Origin: Candidatus Neomicrothrix sp. UBA825
Lineage (GTDB): Bacteria > Actinomycetota > Acidimicrobiia > Acidimicrobiales > UBA8592
Assembly (NCBI GenBank): GCA_002295705.1
Contig: DBHP01000064.1
Coordinates: 1,039 to 13,533 of the forward strand
Direction of reading: 5' to 3'
Length of the DNA: 12,495 nucleotides
This document shows, in pieces, positions 7,232 to 12,495 of this stretch. A program made the position numbers and the translations under genes. The notes under the pieces are model-generated. The model searched no databases. It saw only the letters and a list, made by a program, of their open reading frames with translations, and had not been told where the DNA came from. Each line of letters begins with the position of its first letter. Position 1 is the stretch's first letter.

Positions 7232-7912
7232 ATGACTGAGAATAACCTTCAGATAGAAATATGCCCTTCAATTCTTCCTGCAGACTTCAGTTGTTTGGGT
7301 TTAGAATTAGAAGCCTTAGAAGAAGCAGGAGCTGATCGGATCCACTGGGACATAATGGATGGAAATTTTGTTCCTAATCTAACCATAGGCCCTGATACGG
7401 TTGCCTCATGCAGAAAAAATGTTGAGATACCTTTTGAGGCACACTTGATGGTAGAGGACCCTGACCTTTTATCCCCGATGTTTATTGAGGCAGGCTGCGA
7501 GTTAATAATGGTGCACGTTGAATCTGTTCGACACTTGGACCGCACTCTGAACAATATTTTAAACTCTGGTGCAAAAGCTGGAGTTACACTCAACCCTTCT
7601 ACACCTATTGAGAACATTGTTAACGTGCTCCATCTCGTTGACCAGGTCTTGATTATGTCAGTGAACCCTGGCTTCGGGGGACAGAAATACTTGTCGTCTC
7701 AAGAGGAGAAAATCAAATTATTACGAAACATCATCTCTGAGAAAGATTTGTCTATAAACATTGAAATAGATGGAGGCATAAGCGAAAGTACCATTGGTCA
7801 AGCTACCAAAGCAGGAGCTAATGTCTTCGTCGCTGGTAGCGCAGTTTTCAACCATCCAGATGGGCCAGCGAAGGCAATCCAGAATCTTCGAAAGATTGCG
7901 TCCAGCACCTAG
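7232..7912 (+). CDS. rpe: Ribulose-phosphate 3-epimerase
   Basis: Rpe interconverts D-ribulose 5-phosphate and D-xylulose 5-phosphate in the pentose phosphate pathway. The 226-residue TIM barrel shows the full family pattern: PSILPADF (12-19), HWDIMDGNFVPNLTIGP (38-54), EAHLMVEDPD (69-78), MSVNPGFGGQKY (142-153), IEIDGGI (177-183) and VAGSAVF (200-206). The metal ligands His38, Asp40, His71 and Asp180 are all present, with Asp40 and Asp180 as the acid/base pair. Length is typical. The start ATG has GAGGA six bases upstream. It is followed after three bases by a small hypothetical gene, so the two are probably co-transcribed. Confidence 0.97.
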   Translation: MTENNLQIEICPSILPADFSCLGLELEALEEAGADRIHWDIMDGNFVPNLTIGPDTVASCRKNVEIPFEAHLMVEDPDLLSPMFIEAGCELIMVHVESVRHLDRTLNNILNSGAKAGVTLNPSTPIENIVNVLHLVDQVLIMSVNPGFGGQKYLSSQEEKIKLLRNIISEKDLSINIEIDGGISESTIGQATKAGANVFVAGSAVFNHPDGPAKAIQNLRKIASST

Positions 7913-7915
7913 GGC

Positions 7916-8362
7916 ATGTCAAAGCACTTATTCGCTATTGCTCTGGTGATTTCATTGACTTTTGCGTGTTCAGGAGAAGAAACTTCCGACCCTCTAGCCT
8001 TTTGCGAAAAATTTATTACTGTGGCTGCCCCTGACTCTCCTCTGAACAATTTTGATTTCAATAATGCAGAAAGTGTAGAGAAGGCAATCATGGACCTCAA
8101 AGTTTTGTCTACCGACCCTCCGGCGGCTATTGCGCAGAATACAAATGAAGTAGTTGATCTATATAAGAGCATTCTTGAGGCACTAGTGGCGTCGGCACCT
8201 GATGATAGACCTATGATCCTGCTGGAGTTTCAAAACGAGATCAACGAAAGCATTAGTTCAATTGAAAGCCTTGAGAATTATGGCGAGACAGTTTGTGGGA
8301 TAGATTTTGATGAGGAATCACCTGCACCCACTTCAGAGATTCCTTTAGACCTCAACAACTAG
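7916..8362 (+). CDS. Small secreted or lipoprotein-like protein, function unknown
   Basis: This is a 148-residue protein of unknown function. Residues 2-17 form a short basic then hydrophobic signal sequence ending in TFAC; Cys18 could be the lipidated cysteine, although Phe at -2 makes the lipobox atypical. The mature part has two further cysteines, Cys30 (AFCEKF) and Cys127 (TVCGID), placed like a disulphide that ties the N- and C-terminal ends of a helical domain. The C-terminus is acidic and Pro/Ser-rich (132-148). The pattern (early Cys, a DPPAAIAQ stretch at 67-74, late C-G) recalls many small actinobacterial exported proteins, but I do not recognise a named family. It begins three bases after the rpe stop, with AGGG directly before the ATG, and ends eight bases from the convergent clpP stop. 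Confidence 0.72.
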   Translation: MSKHLFAIALVISLTFACSGEETSDPLAFCEKFITVAAPDSPLNNFDFNNAESVEKAIMDLKVLSTDPPAAIAQNTNEVVDLYKSILEALVASAPDDRPMILLEFQNEINESISSIESLENYGETVCGIDFDEESPAPTSEIPLDLNN

Positions 8363-8370
8363 CTATACTT

Positions 8371-8964
8371 CTAGTCGACCTCTCCACGACTCGTGATAAC
8401 GTGGTCGACGATTCCATATTCCTTTGCTTCTTCAGCGGTGAACCAACGGTCTCGATCAGAATCAGCTTGTACCTGTTCTACTGTTTGTCCGGTGTGCCCG
8501 GCTATTAGTTCCGCCATCAGCTTCTTAATATAGCTAAGTTGCTCTGCTTGGATTGCGATGTCTGACGCTTGACCTTGAATACCTCCAAGCGGCTGATGCA
8601 TCATTATGCGGGCATGCTTAAGAGAATATCGCTTTCCTTGAGCTCCTGCTCCAAGAAGGAATTGCCCCATAGAAGCTCCTAAACCCAAGCACAAAGTAGA
8701 AACATCAGGTTTAATCAGCTGCATAGTATCGTAGATCGCCATTCCAGCGGTTACCGAACCTCCTGGAGAGTTGATGTACAGCCAAATATCTTTTTCTGAA
8801 TCCTCACCTTCTAGGTACAGCAATTGTGCAGTGATTTCCTTGGCAATCTCGTCATCAACTTGGTCCCAGAGCATAACAATTCGGTTTCTCAATAATTGTG
8901 AATAAATATTAAATTGCCCCGCTATGCGAGAAATATCGTCAGATGCTTGGGTAGGAATGTTCAT
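8371..8964 (-). CDS. clpP: ATP-dependent Clp protease proteolytic subunit (ClpP1-like)
   Basis: ClpP forms the tetradecameric serine protease that degrades substrates fed by ClpX or ClpC. From the chosen start the protein has 197 residues, with Ser98 in GASMGQFLLGAG, His123 in MMHQPLGG and Asp172 in DSDRDRWFTAEEA as the catalytic triad, plus LYINSPGGSVTAGMAIYDTM (62-81). The wording follows mycobacterial ClpP1 rather than ClpP2. Two starts are possible. A GTG at 8982 would add six residues. I prefer ATG at 8964 because GGAG lies eight bases before it. Actinobacteria usually carry clpP1-clpP2 in tandem; here no second clpP adjoins. tRNA-Leu lies upstream on the same strand, and the convergent lipoprotein-like gene ends eight bases away. 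Confidence 0.95.
   Translation of the reverse strand: MNIPTQASDDISRIAGQFNIYSQLLRNRIVMLWDQVDDEIAKEITAQLLYLEGEDSEKDIWLYINSPGGSVTAGMAIYDTMQLIKPDVSTLCLGLGASMGQFLLGAGAQGKRYSLKHARIMMHQPLGGIQGQASDIAIQAEQLSYIKKLMAELIAGHTGQTVEQVQADSDRDRWFTAEEAKEYGIVDHVITSRGEVD
8374..8409. repeat. Hairpin-forming dyad at the clpP 3' end
   Basis: GTCGACC (8374-8380) and GGTCGAC (8403-8409) are exact inverted copies. Between them lies a smaller perfect palindrome, CACGA-C-TCGTG (8385-8395), which could form an inner hairpin; CCACG (8384-8388) and CGTGG (8400-8404) offer an alternative pairing. The structure lies within the last codons of clpP, next to the convergent gene. No T-run follows on either strand, so it is not a standard intrinsic terminator, but it may slow or stop convergent transcription. 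Confidence 0.35.
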
Positions 8965-8998
8965 TTTTTCAACTCCGGTCACGATTGCTCTTTCTTTG

Positions 8999-9004
8999 AT
9001 TTTA
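8999..9004 (-). promoter_or_regulatory. Possible -10 element of clpP
   Basis: TAAAAT on the minus strand lies 34 bases before the clpP ATG, between clpP and tRNA-Leu. It would give a leader of about 28 bases that contains the GGAG ribosome binding site. No -35 match is convincing, and read-through from the tRNA gene is an alternative. Confidence 0.25.
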
Positions 9005-9040
9005 GAGGGTTTATTTCATTACGCCATATTTTATTTGGTG

Positions 9041-9124
9041 TGCGCCGGGTGGGACTTGAACCCACACATCCTAATGGACACAGGGACCTAAACCCTGCGC
9101 GTCTGCCAATTCCGCCACCGGCGC
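9041..9124 (-). tRNA. tRNA-Leu (anticodon UAG)
   Basis: An 84-base class II tRNA can be folded by eye. The acceptor stem is GCGCCGG paired with CCGGCGC (9118-9124 and 9042-9048). A D arm GCG/CGC follows. The anticodon stem CAGGG/CCCTG encloses the loop TTTAGGT, giving anticodon UAG (plus-strand 9088-9090). The long variable arm (9066-9080) forms a five-pair stem counting two G-T pairs, with an ATTA loop. The T arm is GTGGG-TTCAAGT-CCCAC (9049-9065). The discriminator base is A73, as expected for leucine and unlike serine. The tRNA reads CUN codons, mainly CUA and CUG. CCA is not encoded. It sits between nrtR and clpP on the same strand. Confidence 0.97.
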
Positions 9125-9186
9125 TTGGTCTCGTAAGGTTATCTAAGATCTGCCGATAATTCACACACTATTAGGAGTTATTGTCT

Positions 9187-9981
9187 CTATTCTATTGATC
9201 TAAAAAATGGCGGCGAGATTATATCCGCGCCTCCTTTTACGAAAAGGCCAGCAGGCGCTCTTCCTGTTGCCCGTTTTCCTCCAGTTGATTCTATAAACCC
9301 CGAGGCTGATTTGACTTTGCGAGAAAAATTAGGCGCATCAATATGACTTCGCCAGACAGCTTCATAAACTCTGCGCAAGTCTGAAATGGTAAATTGCTCA
9401 TCCACGAACGCTGTCGCCAAGGTCGTGTATTCTAACTTTGACGCTGCTCTTTCTAACCCATCTCGCAGCATCGCTGCATGGTCAAATGCGAGAGCAGGTC
9501 CATCTTCGTAGGTCAGTTCAGAGTTGAATTCAGGCAAATCATCTACTGCCCAGAACCTTGCCAAACGAGCATCTGAACCTGCTCTTGGCGTTCCGGGGTC
9601 GGGCATGAAAGCTAGATACGCTACTGAAGTCACCCTCATTTTAGAATCTCTGGCGTCTCTTCCTGGGGTCGAATACGTTTGGAGTTGCTCGAGATGGGCA
9701 GGTTCTGCTGTGAATCCAGTTTTTTCTGCTAGTTCTCTCAAGGCTGTTTCTTGTATTGACTCTTCAGGGCGAAGGTGACCTCCGGGCAGGGCCCATGAAC
9801 CGCTTTGCGGAGGGTTTGCTCGCTCTACCAGTAACACAGCGAGCCTTCCCGAACGAATAGTCAAAAGGATCACATCAGCTGTTACGGCATTAGGTGGGTA
9901 ATCTGTCGGCTGATAATTCTCAACAAATTTCGTGTCTTCATCTGATAGGACTTTTGGGAGTAGAGTCTGATCCTTTGCCAT
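9187..9981 (-). CDS. nrtR: NrtR-type Nudix/winged-helix regulator of NAD metabolism
   Basis: This 264-residue protein has a Nudix domain (about 30-155) followed by a winged-helix domain (about 180-250), the architecture of NrtR, a repressor that senses ADP-ribose and controls NAD synthesis and salvage genes. The Nudix box runs from Gly68 to Phe90 and keeps Glu74 and RELAE (82-86), but the last metal-binding glutamate of the consensus is Lys87, so hydrolase activity is doubtful. The C-terminal region YTTLATAFVDEQFTISDLRR (185-204), then VYEAVW and the APNFSRKV region (216-223), fits the NrtR DNA-binding domain. It is the third gene of pncB-pncA-nrtR: the ATG overlaps the pncA stop as TAATG. 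Genomic context strongly favours a regulator over a free ADP-ribose pyrophosphatase. The family is known; the exact effector is inferred. Confidence 0.87.
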   Translation of the reverse strand: MAKDQTLLPKVLSDEDTKFVENYQPTDYPPNAVTADVILLTIRSGRLAVLLVERANPPQSGSWALPGGHLRPEESIQETALRELAEKTGFTAEPAHLEQLQTYSTPGRDARDSKMRVTSVAYLAFMPDPGTPRAGSDARLARFWAVDDLPEFNSELTYEDGPALAFDHAAMLRDGLERAASKLEYTTLATAFVDEQFTISDLRRVYEAVWRSHIDAPNFSRKVKSASGFIESTGGKRATGRAPAGLFVKGGADIISPPFFRSIE

Positions 9982-10550
9982 TATTTGACAACCTCAATGC
10001 CATGAGATTTCATTTCATCGGAAACAATACTTTTATTCCCTGGAGTGACGGCTGCTGTCAGATTGGATAATACCCGAGTTTCAAAACCATTTTTTGCGCT
10101 GTCAATAGCCGTCGCTTTTACACAGTGGTCAAATGCTAGACCTACAATATCTACAGATGCGATAGATTCTCTTGCGAGAATTTGTTTAAGGTTCTCTTCG
10201 CCATCACGTCCTTCAAATCCTGAGTAAGCTGCTTCAAACATTCCTTTCTTCACTGAATAGTTTATTTTGTGGCCTATGTCATAGAGTTCAGGGTGAAGGT
10301 CAGCTTCATTAGTTCCGGCTACACCATGCGCAGGCCAAGTATCTTGATAGTTGGGTTGGTCAGAAAAGTGCACTCCAGGGTCTATATGCCAGTCTTGTGT
10401 CGTGATAATGCAGTCATAACTTTCGTCCTCCGAGACATAAGCCGCTATCTCTTTCGCAACCTTGTTTCCGCCGTTCACAGGTAAGGACCCCCCCTCACAA
10501 AATGTTGGTTGAACGTCTACTATGACAAGTGCTCTCTTAGATTTATTCAT
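9981..10550 (-). CDS. pncA: Nicotinamidase (PncA)
   Basis: PncA hydrolyses nicotinamide to nicotinate and ammonia, feeding the Preiss-Handler salvage route. The 189-residue protein has the cysteine-hydrolase triad Asp12 (VDVQPTF), Lys102 (KKGMFEAAYSGFEG) and Cys143 (AFDHCVKATA), and the metal ligands Asp53, His55, His61 and His75 (TQDWH, VHF, WPAHGV). Spacing matches mycobacterial PncA (D8, K96, C138; D49, H51, H57, H71). The ATG overlaps the 3' end of pncB by eight bases, with AAGGGGAG immediately upstream as ribosome binding site, and the stop overlaps nrtR by one base. Translational coupling across all three genes is likely. An enzyme of this type would also activate pyrazinamide in related organisms. 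Confidence 0.96.
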   Translation of the reverse strand: MNKSKRALVIVDVQPTFCEGGSLPVNGGNKVAKEIAAYVSEDESYDCIITTQDWHIDPGVHFSDQPNYQDTWPAHGVAGTNEADLHPELYDIGHKINYSVKKGMFEAAYSGFEGRDGEENLKQILARESIASVDIVGLAFDHCVKATAIDSAKNGFETRVLSNLTAAVTPGNKSIVSDEMKSHGIEVVK

Positions 10551-11877
10551 ACTCCCCTTTCTTGGTATGCAGGACTGTTGGAATGGCGGGCTCTCCGTCC
10601 ACTCTTAGTCGGATTTCTTTAGGTATTTCTGGCATGATGTTCATTAAATGGTGTCGCGAGTCTTCTAGCGTAGGGAGGTAAACAATTTCCCCTGATGACA
10701 TAACTTCTCTCTGGAGTGGCCTACAACTGGGAGACTGAGGATTCACTTCAACTGCATCTTCGAGAAATACTGATTCTTCTATGGCCATTCCATTGGAATC
10801 AACAGTTCTCTGGGCAAACTTCTTTCCTCCTTCTGAGGTTTTTCCTTCAGACCGCTTTTTCACTGGTCGCATCTTTGGCATTGAAGAATTTTCTTCGATA
10901 GCAACTAGCTTGTAAACAAAACCAGCCGATGCTGCACCTGACCCAGTAACCAATCTGTGCCCTGATTCAAAAGCATCTATTGGAGCATCCACTAGTCGTT
11001 CTATTTTGTATTCGTCTAAATCCCCAGAGACCATAATCTGTGCTTGTGGTGCCCCTAGGTCGTCTAGAAGTGATCTAGCAGATTTCGCTCCAATGGCAAG
11101 GTCTCCTGAATCGATTCGTATCCCTTTCAAATTAGTATTTGAAGCTTTGACGGCATTAACAATTCCAGTTTCAATATCGTATGTATCAACAAGAAAAATA
11201 GAATCTTCTCCCAAATACTTAGCTTGATTTTCAAAAGCATCTATTTCGGATTGGAATGAGAGAGTGTAGGCGTGAGAGGCTGTTCCTGCAGTTGGAATAC
11301 CCCAGCGTCTCCCTGCTTCAAGATTAGATGTTACATCAACTCCACCGATATAAGCTGCTCTGGCCGCATTGACAGCAGCTTCAGGTTCAATTCGTCGGGA
11401 TCCAGCCTCCATGACGAAGCGATCGCTGGCTGCGTCCACGATCCTTGCAGCAGCTGTTGCAATTGCGGAGTCAAAATTCACGATTGACAGCAGCAATGTT
11501 TCTATAAGTAAAGCTTCTCCTAAGCTCCCCTCAACGGTAATTACTGGACTGTATGGAAAGTATGTTTCTCCTTCCTGATAAGACATAATGTCTCCCGTGA
11601 AGTTGAAAGAGTACAAAAACTCTTGAGTTTGTTTCGAAACTATCTTTTCTTCCTCCAAGAATCGCAACATGTCATCACTGAAAGAAAAGTTCTTTAAATG
11701 AGGCAATAACCGATTAATACCAGCGAAGACACCAAATGATCTTCCCAAAGGAAGTTCGCGTGCAAAGACCTCAAAGATAGATCTTTTATCTGCTTGGTTT
11801 GACTGCACCAAAGCATCAAGCATGGTCAACTCATAATGATCTGTATGTAAGGCATAAGTTTCTAATTTATCTTGCAT
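10543..11877 (-). CDS. pncB: Nicotinate phosphoribosyltransferase (PncB)
   Basis: PncB joins nicotinate and PRPP, with ATP hydrolysis, to give nicotinate mononucleotide. The 444-residue protein carries the family signatures: HTDHYELTML (11-20), FARELPLGRSFGV (38-50), GDIMSYQEGETYFPYSPV (95-112), EAGSRR (157-162), TSNLEAGRR (183-191), GTASHAYT (198-205) with the phosphorylated His202, DTYD (231-234) and RIDSGDL (254-260). The frame is open further upstream, to 11997, but the added residues are not family-like. I chose ATG at 11877 because TCCTTT on the plus strand (AAAGGA on the coding strand, 11884-11889) stands six bases away. It is the first gene of the pncB-pncA-nrtR operon, with a clear TATAAT promoter and palindrome upstream. 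Confidence 0.95.
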   Translation of the reverse strand: MQDKLETYALHTDHYELTMLDALVQSNQADKRSIFEVFARELPLGRSFGVFAGINRLLPHLKNFSFSDDMLRFLEEEKIVSKQTQEFLYSFNFTGDIMSYQEGETYFPYSPVITVEGSLGEALLIETLLLSIVNFDSAIATAAARIVDAASDRFVMEAGSRRIEPEAAVNAARAAYIGGVDVTSNLEAGRRWGIPTAGTASHAYTLSFQSEIDAFENQAKYLGEDSIFLVDTYDIETGIVNAVKASNTNLKGIRIDSGDLAIGAKSARSLLDDLGAPQAQIMVSGDLDEYKIERLVDAPIDAFESGHRLVTGSGAASAGFVYKLVAIEENSSMPKMRPVKKRSEGKTSEGGKKFAQRTVDSNGMAIEESVFLEDAVEVNPQSPSCRPLQREVMSSGEIVYLPTLEDSRHHLMNIMPEIPKEIRLRVDGEPAIPTVLHTKKGEYE

Positions 11878-11883
11878 GGTTAT

Positions 11884-11889
11884 TCCTTT
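11884..11889 (-). promoter_or_regulatory. pncB Shine-Dalgarno (decides the start)
   Basis: AAAGGA on the minus strand lies six bases before ATG 11877. It supports this start over in-frame upstream starts, and shows that pncB has a normal leader of about 20 bases after the TATAAT promoter. Confidence 0.7.
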
Positions 11890-11904
11890 GATCATAATTT
11901 TACC

Positions 11905-11933
11905 ATTATATATAGTCATAGTGACAATATTTG
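11905..11933 (-). promoter_or_regulatory. pncB-pncA-nrtR promoter
   Basis: A perfect TATAAT -10 (plus-strand ATTATA, 11905-11910) is present. The -35 at 17 bases spacing would be CAAATA (11928-11933), a poor match. Transcription would begin near 11898, leaving a leader that contains the AAAGGA ribosome binding site. The spacer is filled by a palindrome, consistent with repression. Confidence 0.6.
11910..11930. promoter_or_regulatory. Candidate NrtR operator (21-bp palindrome)
   Basis: Arms ATATAGTCA (11910-11918) and TGACAATAT (11922-11930) flank a three-base centre TAG. Eight of nine base pairs match; only the pair 11914/11926 fails. The site covers the spacer between the -10 and -35 positions of the pncB promoter, a typical repressor position. 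The operon encodes its own NrtR-type regulator, and NrtR proteins bind palindromes of about this size, so autoregulation of NAD salvage is inferred. It might also affect the divergent MFS gene. Confidence 0.6.
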
Positions 11934-11961
11934 CCTCAGAGCTTTCACAGAAAATACGAAG

Positions 11962-11967
11962 TAGCGT
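11962..11967 (+). promoter_or_regulatory. Candidate -10 element of a leaderless MFS promoter
   Basis: TAGCGT lies six bases before the GTG at 11974. The TAG of this hexamer is also an in-frame stop, which rules out any start further upstream for the transporter. No Shine-Dalgarno or clear -35 is visible. Confidence 0.4.
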
Positions 11968-11973
11968 CATAGA

Positions 11974-12495
11974 GTGGCTAAAGAGTACTCCCCTCAAGAT
12001 AACAATCGGACCTTTTGGCGTCCTACTGGAGCTTCTGCCTACGCTATTGCTCTTGTAGCGCTTCCAGGCTTTCTCCTTGGTGCGTTTGCTCCGGAGATAA
12101 AAGAAGAACTTTCATTTGGTGACACAGAACTTGGTGCGATCCTTACTTTTGGATATCTAGTTTCGAGCATCGTTATGTCAGTATCAGGTGGGTCTGCTGA
12201 TCGAACTGGACCAAAGAGTGTTTTGCGATATGGCGTTGCTATCGCTTCGCTAGCTGCATTCCTCACGGGTTTTCTTGGTAATACATTTTTTCTACTGATG
12301 ATATTCATCGGGTTAAATCGCGTAGCTGAGGGCATCATACATCCAGCAACAAATACTTTAATATCGTCATCTGTGGTTTTAGAAAGACAGGGAATCGCAA
12401 TGGCTGCAAAGCAATCTGCTGTTCCCTTTGCGACAGCCCTCGCAGGTTTTGCTGTGCCAACTCTTGGAGTAGTTTTCGGATGGAAGGGGACATTT
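11974..12495 (+). CDS. MFS transporter, N-terminal part (cut by the window edge)
   Basis: The visible 174 residues belong to a major facilitator superfamily transporter and run off the right edge. After a polar N-terminus, hydrophobic segments lie at about 21-38, 53-72, 82-100, 103-122 and 150-167. Between segments two and three is an MFS motif A, GGSADRTGPKSVLR (72-85), and a conserved arginine and glutamate follow in segment four (NRVAEG, 115-120). An in-frame TAG at 11962 leaves GTG 11974 as the first start, followed by MAKEYSPQDN. The frame contains no ATG near the N-terminus. It diverges from pncB across 96 bases that contain the candidate NrtR operator. Substrate is unknown; the sequence does not look like the niacin transporter NiaP, so a role in nicotinate uptake is only a contextual guess. 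Confidence 0.82.
   Translation, partial: MAKEYSPQDNNRTFWRPTGASAYAIALVALPGFLLGAFAPEIKEELSFGDTELGAILTFGYLVSSIVMSVSGGSADRTGPKSVLRYGVAIASLAAFLTGFLGNTFFLLMIFIGLNRVAEGIIHPATNTLISSSVVLERQGIAMAAKQSAVPFATALAGFAVPTLGVVFGWKGTF

Noticed and set aside
8965..8982. clpP start at GTG 8982
   Set aside because: It is possible, but the ATG at 8964 has GGAG eight bases upstream and gives the usual family length.
8914..9164. Open frames on both strands across the tRNA, with peptides such as RRVGLEPTHPNG or GGIGRRAGFRSLCP
   Set aside because: These are translations of the tRNA-Leu gene itself, a well-known source of false proteins. The tRNA fold explains the sequence fully.
11878..11997. Longer pncB with a start at 11997
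   Set aside because: The added 40 residues do not resemble the family, run through the TATAAT promoter and palindrome, and would ignore the AAAGGA ribosome binding site before ATG 11877.
12039..12338. Minus-strand open frame opposite the transporter
   Set aside because: The plus-strand frame has membrane segments and MFS motif A. The opposite frame shows no recognisable domain.
1..12495. CRISPR array, insertion sequence, prophage, toxin-antitoxin or biosynthetic cluster
   Set aside because: I looked for direct repeats, transposase or integrase motifs, small paired genes and modular enzymes and saw none. All long frames are accounted for by housekeeping genes, a transporter and one small exported protein.

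Overview
The window looks like a compact bacterial chromosome segment from an actinobacterium, probably a small-genome, moderately AT-rich, marine or freshwater-type lineage. The phylum call rests on several sequence traits: a group II (GlbO-type) truncated haemoglobin, a short MenE of mycobacterial length, a ClpP that matches mycobacterial ClpP1, a NrtR-type NAD regulator, and many genes that appear to lack a leader. The finer lineage is inference. No mobile element, CRISPR array or phage gene is visible, and no intergenic stretch exceeds about 100 bases.

Layout. (1) 21-1021, minus: a LOG-family phosphoribohydrolase, then a truncated haemoglobin. A strong ribosome binding site at the left edge points to a further gene outside the window. 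(2) 1080-5678: four menaquinone genes. menE is on the plus strand and meets menC tail to tail with a 9-base overlap. menD-menH-menC form a tight minus-strand operon. Together they supply four successive or near-successive steps from isochorismate to o-succinylbenzoyl-CoA; menF, menB and menA are not here. (3) 5770-8362, plus: an FAD-linked D-2-hydroxyacid (possibly D-2-hydroxyglutarate) dehydrogenase, ribulose-phosphate 3-epimerase and a small secreted or lipoprotein-like protein. (4) 8371-9124, minus: a ClpP1-like protease subunit preceded by tRNA-Leu(UAG). (5) 9187-11877, minus: a pncB-pncA-nrtR operon for Preiss-Handler NAD salvage whose last gene is a Nudix/winged-helix regulator. A 21-bp palindrome lies between the -10 and -35 positions of its promoter and is probably the operator for that regulator. 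(6) 11974-right edge, plus: a truncated MFS transporter diverging from pncB.

Novelty. The gene content is mostly ordinary housekeeping. The two most informative signals are regulatory. First, five start codons (glbO, the LOG gene, menD, glcD-like, MFS) have a TANNNT hexamer exactly six bases upstream and no Shine-Dalgarno sequence, which fits leaderless transcripts; menE has a near match. pncB and rpe instead carry classical ribosome binding sites. Second, there is the candidate NrtR operator together with a Nudix box that has lost one of its key glutamates, which suggests a sensor rather than a working hydrolase.
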